Both the position numbers and the translations under genes were made by a program. Below the pieces are notes generated by a model. The model saw nothing but the letters and a program-made list of their open reading frames with translations. It searched no databases and was not told where the DNA came from. A stretch of 16,900 nucleotides of DNA from Clostridia bacterium (GTDB lineage: Bacteria; Bacillota_A; Clostridia; Oscillospirales; Acutalibacteraceae). The stretch lies in NCBI GenBank assembly GCA_017390825.1, contig JAFPAK010000357.1, forward strand, positions 1 to 16,900, given 5' to 3'. This document shows positions 7,821 through 16,136 of the stretch, one piece after another (within the stretch, counting starts at the first letter, position 1; each line of letters opens with the position of its first letter).

Positions 7821-9134
7821 ATGAATTTATTAACAGAGGGTATCAAAGGTACTCAGGATATGCTTCCGAAAGACGCATACAAATGGCACTACGTTGAAAA
7901 TACAGTTCGCAATGTTGCAGAGAAATTCGGATTTCGCGAGATACGCACACCTGTATTTGAACATACAGAGCTGTTTTCAAGAGGTGTTGGCGACACCACA
8001 GATGTCGTTCAAAAAGAGATGTACACTTTCAATGACAAGGGCGACCGTTCAATAACACTTCGTCCTGAAGGTACCGCAGGCGTTATGCGTGCAGCATTAC
8101 AGCACGGTCTGTTTAACGATGCTTTGCCGATAATGTCATACTATATAACAAGCTGTTATCGATATGAAAAGCCGCAAGCAGGCAGACTGCGTGAATTCCA
8201 CCAATTCGGTGTTGAGTGCATCGGTACATCCTCTCCCGTTGCCGATGCGGAGGTAATATTGCTTGCTGACCAATGTTTAACAAGACTCGGTCTTACCGAA
8301 ATTTCGCTTGAAATAAATTCAATCGGCTGTCCTACCTGCCGTAAAAAATACACCGATGCGCTTAAAGCATATTTTGAAAGCTATAAGGATGAGCTTTGCG
8401 AAACCTGCCTTTCAAGACTTACACGCAACCCAATGCGTATTCTTGACTGCAAATCTCCGGTCTGCTCAAAGATTGCAAAGGATGCGCCTGTTATTCTCGA
8501 TTATATCTGCAATGAATGCTCAGAGCATTTTGATAAAGTAAAAGCATCGCTTGATGCTGCCGGAATCAGCTATATAATCAATCCAAGAATAGTCAGAGGT
8601 CTTGATTACTATTCAAAAACCGTATTTGAATTTGTTTCTAATTCCATCGGTGCACAGGGTACTGTATGCGGTGGTGGCAGATATGACGGTCTTTCGGAAG
8701 AACTAGGTGGCCCATCACTCCCCTCTCTGGGCTTTGCAATGGGACTTGAGCGTATACTGCTTGCTATGGAAAAGGCAGGCTGCGAATTTCCTGCGCCCGA
8801 AACCATTGATGTATATATTGCAGCTATGGGTGATAACGCCGCTCCGTATGCCGTCGGACTTTGCAACAAGCTACGAAATGAAGGCTTCGGTGCAGTTACC
8901 GATATAGTCGGCAGAGGTCTTAAAGGTCAGATGAAATATGCCGATAAACTGGGCTGCAAGTTCAGCGTTGTTATCGGTGACAACGAGCTTGAAACCAAAA
9001 CTGCCGTGCTTAAAAATATGAATACCGGTGAGCGCTGCGACATAACATTGCCGGATGGGCTTATCGAAGCAATTTATGAGCAAAATATCAAGAATGCGTT
9101 TGACGATTTGAACGCAAGTGTTGAGAAATTTTAA
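7821..9134 (+). CDS. hisS: Histidine--tRNA ligase (HisRS)
   Basis: HisRS is a class II synthetase that charges tRNA-His. The 437-residue protein shows the motif 2 region RYEKPQAGRLREFHQFGVE (114-132), the histidine-binding segment RGLDYYSKTVFEF (259-271) and motif 3 GLGFAMGLERIL (approximately 303-313), then an anticodon-binding domain (about 328-420). A set of Cys pairs at 170/173, 193/196, 210/215 and 230/233 in the insertion region suggests a bound metal, as in many clostridial HisRS. The start is the ATG at 7821: AAAGGA (7807-7812) is eight bases upstream and MNLLTEGIKGTQDMLP is the family N-terminus. An in-frame ATG at 7725 lies inside the T-box and is not the start. Expression is controlled by the T-box. 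Confidence 0.96.
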   Translation: MNLLTEGIKGTQDMLPKDAYKWHYVENTVRNVAEKFGFREIRTPVFEHTELFSRGVGDTTDVVQKEMYTFNDKGDRSITLRPEGTAGVMRAALQHGLFNDALPIMSYYITSCYRYEKPQAGRLREFHQFGVECIGTSSPVADAEVILLADQCLTRLGLTEISLEINSIGCPTCRKKYTDALKAYFESYKDELCETCLSRLTRNPMRILDCKSPVCSKIAKDAPVILDYICNECSEHFDKVKASLDAAGISYIINPRIVRGLDYYSKTVFEFVSNSIGAQGTVCGGGRYDGLSEELGGPSLPSLGFAMGLERILLAMEKAGCEFPAPETIDVYIAAMGDNAAPYAVGLCNKLRNEGFGAVTDIVGRGLKGQMKYADKLGCKFSVVIGDNELETKTAVLKNMNTGERCDITLPDGLIEAIYEQNIKNAFDDLNASVEKF

Positions 9135-9148
9135 GTGAGGTTATAATT

Positions 9149-10939
9149 ATGTTAGACTTTTTAGGCAATACACGCCGTACACATTATTGCGGCACTCTCC
9201 GCAAAGAGCATGAAGGCAGCACAGTTACCGTTACAGGCTTTGTTCAGCGCTCACGTGATCTCGGTCAGCTTATTTTCGTCGATCTGCGTGACAGAACCGG
9301 TATTGTTCAGCTTGCCTTTGATGATAACACCGCTAAAGAAGTTTTTGAAAAAGCAGGCACCCTGCGTTCTGAATATGTCATTGCTGCAACAGGCGAAGTG
9401 CGTATCCGTTCTGCAATAAACACAGAGATTCCAACCGGTGAAGTCGAGGTCGCAGTAAGTGAATTGAAAATATTCTCAGCTGCCATCACACCTCCATTTG
9501 AGATAGTTGAAAATTCAAATGTTAAAGACGAGCTGCGTCTTAAATATCGCTATCTTGATCTGCGCCGTCCCGATCTTCAGCGCAATATAATGATGCGCCA
9601 TAAGATAACCAAAACCGTCCGTGAATACTTCTACGATAACGGATTTATAGAGATCGAAACTCCGATGCTAATTAAATCCACACCGGAAGGTGCACGTGAC
9701 TATCTTGTTCCCTCCAGACTTTATCACGGCGAGTTCTATGCGCTTCCCCAATCTCCGCAGATATACAAGCAGCTTCTTATGGTTTCTGGCTTTGACCGCT
9801 ATATCCAGATTGCCCGTTGTTTCCGTGATGAAGACCTACGCGCTGACCGTCAGCCTGAGTTTACGCAGATAGACGTTGAGATGTCTTATGTTGATACAGA
9901 GGATGTATTGAAGATCGGCGAAGGCTTTATGAAAAAGCTTTTCAAGGATGTTCTTGACATTGATATTCCCACTCCCCTGCCCCGACTTACCTACCGCGAA
10001 GCCATGGAGAGTTACGGCTCGGATAAGCCTGATGTCCGATTTGATATGAAGATAGTTGATCTTTCAGATACAGTTAAGAATTGTGGCTTTGGCGTATTCG
10101 CATCAGCCATTGAGAACGGTGGTTCTGTCCGTGCTGTATGTGCAAAAGGTGCTGTTGATGTTTACACCAGAAAGATGATAGACAAGCTTACTGACTCTGC
10201 AAAGGGCATCGGAGCAAAGGGACTTGCATGGATAAGATATACCAACGATGGCATTGCATCCTCTTTCGGAAAGTTTATGAGTGAAGATGAAATGAATTCG
10301 ATCCTCACAAAAGTAAACGCCGAGGTTGGTGATGTTGTTGTTATTGTTGCAGATAAGGATAGGGTGACCTTGCCTGTACTCGGCGCACTGCGTCTTGAAA
10401 TGGCTAAAAAGCTTGATATTATCGATAAAACCGCTTTTGCACCGCTTTGGATAGTAGAGTTCCCATTCTTCGAATACAACGAGGAAACAGGTGGCTGGGA
10501 TGCTATGCATCATCCGTTTACAGCTCCACTTGACGAGTGTCTCGAATACTTTGAAACCGATCCGGGTGCAGTAAGAGCAAAGGCTTACGACCTGGTGTTG
10601 AACGGTGTTGAACTTTCAAGCGGTTCTATCCGTATCACAAACCCGAATTTGCAAAGCAGAATTTTTGCCGCTCTCGGTCTTTCCGAAGAGGAGGCAGAAA
10701 CTAAATTCGGCTTCCTTACCAACGCTTTCAAATACGGCGCACCGCCCCACGGCGGTTTCGGTATCGGTCTTGATCGCTTGTGTATGATGATGCTTGGATG
10801 TGACTCACTTCGTGATGTTGTTGCATTCCCGAAGATGCAGAATGCCCGTGAGCTTATGAGTGAATGTCCTGCTTCTTGCGACAGTGAACAGCTTAATGAA
10901 CTCGGTATCAGCATTATTACACCTGAAAATGACAAATAA
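9149..10939 (+). CDS. aspS: Aspartate--tRNA ligase (AspRS), bacterial type
   Basis: This class II synthetase charges tRNA-Asp. The 596-residue length matches bacterial AspRS with its GAD insertion. An N-terminal OB-fold anticodon-binding domain (about 1-115; VTVTGFVQRSRDLGQLIFVDLRD) leads to a catalytic core with the PQSPQIYKQLLM stretch, motif 2 CFRDEDLRADRQPEFTQID (F225 onward) and motif 3 GGFGIGLDRL (535-544). It lies 14 bases after hisS, with GTGAGG as the ribosome binding site, so the two form one operon under the T-box. Whether it also misacylates tRNA-Asn (the gatCAB route) cannot be judged from this window. Confidence 0.97.
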   Translation: MLDFLGNTRRTHYCGTLRKEHEGSTVTVTGFVQRSRDLGQLIFVDLRDRTGIVQLAFDDNTAKEVFEKAGTLRSEYVIAATGEVRIRSAINTEIPTGEVEVAVSELKIFSAAITPPFEIVENSNVKDELRLKYRYLDLRRPDLQRNIMMRHKITKTVREYFYDNGFIEIETPMLIKSTPEGARDYLVPSRLYHGEFYALPQSPQIYKQLLMVSGFDRYIQIARCFRDEDLRADRQPEFTQIDVEMSYVDTEDVLKIGEGFMKKLFKDVLDIDIPTPLPRLTYREAMESYGSDKPDVRFDMKIVDLSDTVKNCGFGVFASAIENGGSVRAVCAKGAVDVYTRKMIDKLTDSAKGIGAKGLAWIRYTNDGIASSFGKFMSEDEMNSILTKVNAEVGDVVVIVADKDRVTLPVLGALRLEMAKKLDIIDKTAFAPLWIVEFPFFEYNEETGGWDAMHHPFTAPLDECLEYFETDPGAVRAKAYDLVLNGVELSSGSIRITNPNLQSRIFAALGLSEEEAETKFGFLTNAFKYGAPPHGGFGIGLDRLCMMMLGCDSLRDVVAFPKMQNARELMSECPASCDSEQLNELGISIITPENDK

Positions 10940-10954
10940 AAAAGTTATATTTTG

Positions 10955-10982
10955 AAATCGTTTTAAATTTAACGATTTTTAA
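10955..10982 (+). terminator. Intrinsic terminator after aspS
   Basis: AAATCGTT (10955-10962) pairs with AACGATTT (10971-10978) around an 8-base loop, followed by a short T-run. The stem is AT-rich and the T-run short, so it may be only partly efficient. Confidence 0.6.
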
Positions 10983-11003
10983 TAAAAAGTTATTGATTTA
11001 TTC

Positions 11004-11032
11004 TTTACTTTTCAAGAAAAAAGTAGTACAAT
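11004..11032 (+). promoter_or_regulatory. Sigma-A promoter of the PFOR gene
   Basis: TTTACT (11004-11009), a 17-base spacer and TACAAT (11027-11032) form a good promoter. Transcription would begin near 11039, just before the hairpin at 11046-11070. Confidence 0.7.
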
Positions 11033-11045
11033 GACTATGTGAGAC

Positions 11046-11070
11046 TTTAAATGCGCTCACGCGCGTTAAA
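11046..11070 (+). promoter_or_regulatory. Hairpin at the predicted 5' end of the PFOR mRNA
   Basis: TTTAA (11046-11050), a bulged A, then TGCGC (11052-11056) pair with GCGCG (11061-11065) and TTAAA (11066-11070) around a TCAC loop: ten pairs including one T-G. It starts about seven bases after the predicted transcription start and has no T-run, so it is not a terminator. It may protect the mRNA 5' end or be a protein-binding site; both are inference. Confidence 0.5.
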
Positions 11071-11103
11071 ACCTACAATATTATATCAGGAGGAACAAGT
11101 CCA

Positions 11104-14100
11104 ATGGCAAGAAAAATGAAAACCATGGATGGTAACAGCGCTGCCGCTTATGCTTCATATGCGTTCACCGATGTTGCCGCAATCTACCCCATTACTCCTT
11201 CATCAGTAATGGCTGAAGAAACAGACAAAATGGCTGTTGCAGGTACAAAGAATCTTTTTGGCCAGACCGTAAAGATTTCTGAAATGCAGTCAGAGGCCGG
11301 TGCAGCTGGTGCTGTTCACGGTTCACTTACAGCAGGTGCTCTTACAACAACCTACACCGCATCACAGGGTCTTTTGCTTATGATCCCGAATATGTACAAG
11401 ATGGCAGGTGAAATGCTCCCGAGCGTTATCCACGTATCAGCTCGCTGCGTAGCTTCACACGCTCTCAACATCTTTGGCGACCATTCAGATATCTATGCAT
11501 GCCGTCAGACAGGTTATGCAATGCTTTGCTCAAACAGCCCGCAGGAGTCTATGGACCTTGCAGCAGTTGCTCACCTTTCAGCAATCAAGGGTCGAGTTCC
11601 CTTCCTCCACTTCTTCGACGGTTTCCGTACATCACACGAAATCCAGAAGATCGAGTGCTGGGATTACAACGATCTTGATGAATTACTTGATAAAGATGCA
11701 GTTAAGGCATTCCGCAACAGCTCACTCAATCCTGAGCATCCTGCTCAGCGCGGTACTGCACAAAACGGTGACGTATTCTTCCAGGCTCGTGAGGCTTGCA
11801 ACAAGAATTACGATAATATCATCGGCGTTTGTGAAGACTACATGCACAAGGTAAATGCAAAGATCGGTACAAACTATGAGCTCTTCAACTACTACGGTGC
11901 TGAGGATGCTGAAAAGGTTATCATCGCTATGGGTTCTGTATGTGAAGCAGCAGAAGAAACTGTTGACTTCCTTATGGCACGTGGTGAAAAGGTAGGTCTT
12001 ATTAAGGTTCACCTTTACCGTCCGTTCTCAAAAGCTCATCTCCTTGCAGCTCTTCCGAAGACAACAAAGTACATTGCTGTTCTTGACAGAACTAAAGAGC
12101 CCGGTTCTATCGGCGAGCCTCTTTATCTTGATGTTGCTGCATGTCTTTTTGGCAGTGAATTTGCTAATGTATCTATCTCATCGGGTCGTTACGGTCTTGG
12201 TTCAAAGGATACAACTCCCGGTCAGATCATCGCAGTTTACAAGAATATGGACGCTGCCGATTGCAAGAAGACATTTACAATCGGTATTACAGATGATGTA
12301 ACTAACCTTTCACTTGATGTAACTGAAGAGCCTGTTACAGTTCCCGCAGGTACAACATCATGTAAATTCTGGGGTCTCGGTGCTGACGGTACTGTTGGTG
12401 CTAACAAGAACTCCATCAAGATTATCGGTGACAACACTGATATGTACGCACAAGGCTACTTTGCTTATGATTCAAAGAAGTCAGGCGGTGTTACAATTTC
12501 TCACCTCCGTTTTGGTGCAAAACCGATCAAATCAACATATTACATCAGCCAGGCTGACTTCGTTGCATGTCATAACCCGTCTTATATGGACAAGTATGAC
12601 ATCGTACAGGATGTTGTTCCCGGTGGTACATTCTTGCTTAACTGCTCATGGGATGTAAACGAGCTTTCAGAGCATCTTCCTGCTGCTGCAAAGGCTTATA
12701 TTGCAAAGAACAACATTCAGTTCTACACCATTGATGCTACACATATTGCTAAAGAGATCGGTCTCGGCGGAAGAATCAACACCATCCTCCAGTCTGCATT
12801 CTTTAAGCTTTCAGGTATCATCCCGGCTGACCGTGCAGTTGAGCTTATGAAGGCTGCTGCTTTGAAGTCTTACGGCAAGAAGGGTGAAAAGATCGTTAAT
12901 ATGAACTACGCTGCTATTGAGCGTGGTATCGACGGTGCATCAAAAGTTGAAGTTCCGGCTGATTGGGCTAACGCTGAAGGAGAATCAGCAAAGGTTGCTC
13001 AGTTCGACGGTGAGGGCAAACTCGTTAACTACATCAACAATGTACTTGCTCCGATCAATGCACAGAAGGGTGACAAGCTCCCCGTTTCTGCATTTGTTGA
13101 CTATGTAAATGGTGAAGTTCCCGCTGGTAGTGCTGCATTCGAGAAGCGTGGCATCGCAGTTGATGTTCCTACATGGAAGCCTGAAAACTGTATCCAGTGT
13201 AACTTCTGTTCATATGTTTGTCCGCACGCTGTTATCCGTCCTGTTGCTCTCACAGAGGAAGAGGCTGCTAACGCTCCGAGCGGCACAAAGATGAAGGATA
13301 TGACCGGTATGCCGGGTATGAAGTTCGCTATGACTGTATCTGTTCTTGACTGTACAGGTTGCGGCTCATGTGCTAATGTATGTCCGGGTATGAAGGGCAA
13401 CAAGGCTCTTACAATGACTCCGCTTGAAGACAACCTTGCACAGCAGGCCGTTTATGAGTATGGTCTTGACAAGGCTGAAAAGCCCGAAGTTCTTGCTAAG
13501 TTCAAGGAAACAACAGTTAAGGGTTCACAGTTCAAACAGCCGTTGCTTGAGTTCTCAGGAGCTTGTGCAGGTTGTGGTGAAACACCTTATGCTAAGCTTG
13601 TAACACAGCTCTTCGGCGATAAGATGTATATCGCTAATGCAACCGGTTGTTCATCTATCTGGGGCGGCTCTTGTCCGGCAACTCCTTACACAGTTAATAA
13701 GGATGGTCACGGTCCTGCATGGGCTAACTCATTGTTTGAGGACAACGCAGAGTTCGGTTACGGTATGTTCCTTGCTCAGAGAGCAAGACGTGAAAGACTG
13801 CTTTCTCTCACAAATGTTATCCTTGATGAGTGTCCGTGCGATGAGCTCAAGGCTAAAGCACAGGCTTGGATCGATACTGCTAATGATACAAAGGCTAACG
13901 ATGTTCCTGCAAAAGAATACATCGCTGCCCTTGAAACAGCAGTTGAAAAGGCTGAAGGCAATGTTAAGGCTGCTGCAGCTGCTATCCTTGAAGAGAAGGA
14001 TGCTCTTGCTAAGAAGTCAACATGGATCTTCGGTGGCGACGGTTGGGCTTACGATATCGGTTTCGGCGGTCTTGACCATGTTCTCGCACAGAATGAGGAT

Positions 14101-14661
14101 GTAAACATCTTCGTATTCGATACAGAGGTTTACTCAAATACAGGTGGTCAGGCTTCTAAGTCTACACCTACCGGTGCTATCGCACAGTTCGCTGCAGGCG
14201 GTAAGGTTGTTAAGAAGAAGGACCTCGCTGCTATTGCTATGAGCTACGGTTATGTATATGTTGCACAGATTTCTATGGGTGCTGACTATAACCAGACTAT
14301 TAAGGCTATTAAGGAAGCTGAAGCTTATCACGGTCCGTCAATCATCATCGCTTATGCTCCGTGTATCAACCACGGTATCAAGGGCGGTATGTCTATTGCA
14401 CAAACCGAGGAAAAGGCTGCTGTAACTTCAGGTTACTGGAACCTCTTCCGCTTCAATCCGGAACTTGCTGCTAACGGTGAAAATCCGTTTGTACTCGACA
14501 GCAAGGCTCCTACAACAGAGTATCGTGACTTCATCCTTAACGAAGTTCGTTACAGCTCATTGCAGAGAGCATTCCCGGATAAGGCTGAAAGCCTCTTCAC
14601 AAAGGCTGAGGCTGATGCTAAAGCTAAGTTCGATGCTCTTACAAAGAAAGCAGAGAAATAA
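11104..14661 (+). CDS. nifJ: Pyruvate:ferredoxin (flavodoxin) oxidoreductase, single-chain
   Basis: PFOR oxidises pyruvate with CoA to acetyl-CoA and CO2, passing electrons to ferredoxin; it is a central fermentation enzyme of anaerobes. The 1185-residue chain fits the homodimeric type. Seen in order: the pyruvate/TPP domain with YPITPSS (T31), E64 and R114; an 8Fe-8S ferredoxin domain with CIQCNFCSYVC (C696, 699, 702, 706) and CTGCGSCANVC (C750, 753, 756, 760); and the proximal cluster ligands C821, C824, C849 and C1087. The TPP-binding segment runs GDGWAYDIGFGG (978 onward) to YSNTGGQ (N1012). A near-perfect AGGAGG (11088-11093) lies ten bases before the ATG. With its own promoter and strong terminator the gene is monocistronic. 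Codon use is strongly biased (few codons per residue), as expected for a very highly expressed gene. Confidence 0.98.
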   Translation: MARKMKTMDGNSAAAYASYAFTDVAAIYPITPSSVMAEETDKMAVAGTKNLFGQTVKISEMQSEAGAAGAVHGSLTAGALTTTYTASQGLLLMIPNMYKMAGEMLPSVIHVSARCVASHALNIFGDHSDIYACRQTGYAMLCSNSPQESMDLAAVAHLSAIKGRVPFLHFFDGFRTSHEIQKIECWDYNDLDELLDKDAVKAFRNSSLNPEHPAQRGTAQNGDVFFQAREACNKNYDNIIGVCEDYMHKVNAKIGTNYELFNYYGAEDAEKVIIAMGSVCEAAEETVDFLMARGEKVGLIKVHLYRPFSKAHLLAALPKTTKYIAVLDRTKEPGSIGEPLYLDVAACLFGSEFANVSISSGRYGLGSKDTTPGQIIAVYKNMDAADCKKTFTIGITDDVTNLSLDVTEEPVTVPAGTTSCKFWGLGADGTVGANKNSIKIIGDNTDMYAQGYFAYDSKKSGGVTISHLRFGAKPIKSTYYISQADFVACHNPSYMDKYDIVQDVVPGGTFLLNCSWDVNELSEHLPAAAKAYIAKNNIQFYTIDATHIAKEIGLGGRINTILQSAFFKLSGIIPADRAVELMKAAALKSYGKKGEKIVNMNYAAIERGIDGASKVEVPADWANAEGESAKVAQFDGEGKLVNYINNVLAPINAQKGDKLPVSAFVDYVNGEVPAGSAAFEKRGIAVDVPTWKPENCIQCNFCSYVCPHAVIRPVALTEEEAANAPSGTKMKDMTGMPGMKFAMTVSVLDCTGCGSCANVCPGMKGNKALTMTPLEDNLAQQAVYEYGLDKAEKPEVLAKFKETTVKGSQFKQPLLEFSGACAGCGETPYAKLVTQLFGDKMYIANATGCSSIWGGSCPATPYTVNKDGHGPAWANSLFEDNAEFGYGMFLAQRARRERLLSLTNVILDECPCDELKAKAQAWIDTANDTKANDVPAKEYIAALETAVEKAEGNVKAAAAAILEEKDALAKKSTWIFGGDGWAYDIGFGGLDHVLAQNEDVNIFVFDTEVYSNTGGQASKSTPTGAIAQFAAGGKVVKKKDLAAIAMSYGYVYVAQISMGADYNQTIKAIKEAEAYHGPSIIIAYAPCINHGIKGGMSIAQTEEKAAVTSGYWNLFRFNPELAANGENPFVLDSKAPTTEYRDFILNEVRYSSLQRAFPDKAESLFTKAEADAKAKFDALTKKAEK

Positions 14662-14683
14662 TTATCAAGCGTAAAGCTTACGG

Positions 14684-14714
14684 CAGGCTCGGAGATATCC
14701 GAGCCTGTTTTTTA
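14684..14714 (+). terminator. Strong intrinsic terminator after the PFOR gene
   Basis: CAGGCTCGGA (14684-14693) and TCCGAGCCTG (14698-14707) form a perfect 10-pair stem with a 4-base loop, followed by seven T residues. Confidence 0.95.
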
Positions 14715-14724
14715 TATTTTCATA

Positions 14725-14753
14725 TTGCAATAGTGTTGCCGGTATGGTATAAT
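14725..14753 (+). promoter_or_regulatory. Sigma-A promoter with extended -10, for the S11 peptidase gene
   Basis: TTGCAA (14725-14730), 17 bases, then TATAAT (14748-14753) with TG at 14745-14746. The predicted transcription start near 14760 lies almost on an in-frame TTG at 14762, which argues that translation begins further down, at the ATG at 14801. Confidence 0.78.
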
Positions 14754-14774
14754 CTAGAGCGTTGAGCTTATTTG

Positions 14775-14803
14775 AAGGGAATGTAAATTCTACGAATTTT
14801 ATG
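14775..14803 (+). promoter_or_regulatory. Distant Shine-Dalgarno site with an intervening hairpin before the start codon
   Basis: AAGGGA (14775-14780) is 20 bases before the ATG at 14801. Between them AAATTC (14785-14790) and GAATTT (14794-14799) form a perfect six-pair stem around TAC. If folded, the effective distance is about five bases. No other start codon lies in frame at a normal distance from AAGGGA. Confidence 0.45.
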
Positions 14804-16096
14804 TGTAAAATTAAAGATCTTTTCTTGTTGCTTTTATGCGTTTGCTTCTGTTTTAGCAGCTGCAGTGAAGCAGTCGCGGCAACTCCTACCGATGTGACTG
14901 TTGTAAGTACTCCCATAGCAGAAACTACCACGCACCCTACAACTGCCGTAACCACTACTGAAACCACAACTACTACAGCCGCTACAACTACTGCTGCGAC
15001 TACTGCGCAAAAAACAACTGTAAAAAGGACTGTTCAGCCAACTACTGCCGATCCTGATCCGTTGAGCTATCTTGGCAGCGGTGCTATCAGCGCCCTTCTT
15101 TACGATGTAACAAACGAAACCACACTTTACTCAAAGCAGGGAAATAAGCGAGTCTATCCTGCAAGCATCACCAAAATAATCACCGCCAGCGTTGCACTTA
15201 AATATGTTGATGCTGATACGGTATTCACTGTTGGATCGGAGCTTGATTTGCTATCTTGGCAAGCAAGCGTATGCAATATTAAAAAAGGTCAGAAAGCAAC
15301 TCTTCGTGCATTGCTTTGCGGTCTGCTCATTCCATCGGGCGGTGATGCTGCATATACGATAGCAGTCAATGTTGCAAGGATGCAAAGCGGAAACAGTAAA
15401 ATGTCTGCATCGGATGCGCTAAAGTATTTTTGTACACTAATGAACAGCTTTGCCGATGAGATCGGTATGACAAACAGTAATTTTTCAACTCCTGTCGGTC
15501 TGCATAGCTACAGCAATTATACAACCGCAAATGATCTTTTGAAAGCAGTCAGATACGCTATGAACATTAAGGAAATTGCAAATATAGTATGCTGTGCTGT
15601 TAAGACTGTGAGATTTGAAAGTGGTGAGACATACACATGGCGAAACACCAACCGTGCCATACGAAGTGACAGCCAGTATTACAACAAGTATGTTACCGGA
15701 TTTAAGACAGGAAGTATGGATGTTTCAGGTTACTGTGTTACTATGACTGTTAAAAAAGATGGAATTACATATATCGTCATCGTAATGGGCAGCACCACAA
15801 ACGGCGGTATGTACAACATAGCAAACCATATGATAAGCTATGCAGGAACCCAGCCCAAAACCACCACGACAACGCCAACGGTATTGCTTACAAAGTCTAC
15901 AACAAAGGCAACAACCGTAGCAACAAAGAAAACCACGGTCACAACAACACAACAAACTACTAAAACTACAACAACGGCGCCTACAACACAGCCCACTGTG
16001 CCGACTACCGAGCATACCATCCCAGCATCGTCCGGATCTGATACTACCTTAGTACCGACCGAACCTGCTTTAAACAGTATGTCAACGACAAAATAA
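14801..16096 (+). CDS. Secreted D-alanyl-D-alanine carboxypeptidase (peptidase S11) with Thr-rich flanks
   Basis: S11 carboxypeptidases remove the terminal D-Ala of peptidoglycan stem peptides outside the membrane. Counting from the ATG at 14801 (431 residues): a signal peptide (about 1-21) ends in FSSC, a possible lipobox, with an AVA-A type cleavage site as alternative; a Thr-rich linker spans about 28-82; the catalytic domain follows with SITK (S122, K125), SGG (S179-G181) where S-G-N is usual, and KTG (302-304); a second Thr-rich tail covers about the last 80 residues. The third residue of the SxN motif is Gly, which could lower activity. The DacF-like C-terminal beta domain is replaced by the Thr-rich tail. 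An in-frame TTG at 14762 would leave no mRNA leader. The gene stands alone between two terminators. Such linkers are familiar in secreted proteins of ruminococci. Confidence 0.88.
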   Translation: MCKIKDLFLLLLCVCFCFSSCSEAVAATPTDVTVVSTPIAETTTHPTTAVTTTETTTTTAATTTAATTAQKTTVKRTVQPTTADPDPLSYLGSGAISALLYDVTNETTLYSKQGNKRVYPASITKIITASVALKYVDADTVFTVGSELDLLSWQASVCNIKKGQKATLRALLCGLLIPSGGDAAYTIAVNVARMQSGNSKMSASDALKYFCTLMNSFADEIGMTNSNFSTPVGLHSYSNYTTANDLLKAVRYAMNIKEIANIVCCAVKTVRFESGETYTWRNTNRAIRSDSQYYNKYVTGFKTGSMDVSGYCVTMTVKKDGITYIVIVMGSTTNGGMYNIANHMISYAGTQPKTTTTTPTVLLTKSTTKATTVATKKTTVTTTQQTTKTTTTAPTTQPTVPTTEHTIPASSGSDTTLVPTEPALNSMSTTK

Positions 16097-16102
16097 AATG
16101 GT

Positions 16103-16129
16103 AAAAGCCCCGAAAATTCGGGGCTTTTT
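16103..16129. terminator. Bidirectional intrinsic terminator between convergent genes
   Basis: GCCCCGA (16107-16113) pairs with TCGGGGC (16118-16124) around a four-base loop. It is flanked by AAAA upstream and TTTTT downstream, so it can end transcription of the peptidase gene on the plus strand and of the Cys-rich gene on the minus strand. Confidence 0.92.
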
Positions 16130-16136
16130 ATACTTA

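Noticed and set aside
10103..10513. Antisense open frames of 105-136 codons within aspS.
   Set aside because: They are shadows of a conserved synthetase gene, lack ribosome binding sites and show no recognisable protein features.
14920..15050. ACA/ACT-rich stretch resembling a tandem DNA repeat.
   Set aside because: It is in frame and simply encodes the Thr-rich linker with mixed Thr codons; there is no fixed repeat unit.
15725..16020. Antisense Cys-rich or Val-rich frames opposite the peptidase tail.
   Set aside because: They arise from reading the reverse of Thr (ACN) codon runs; there is no start signal or coherent domain.
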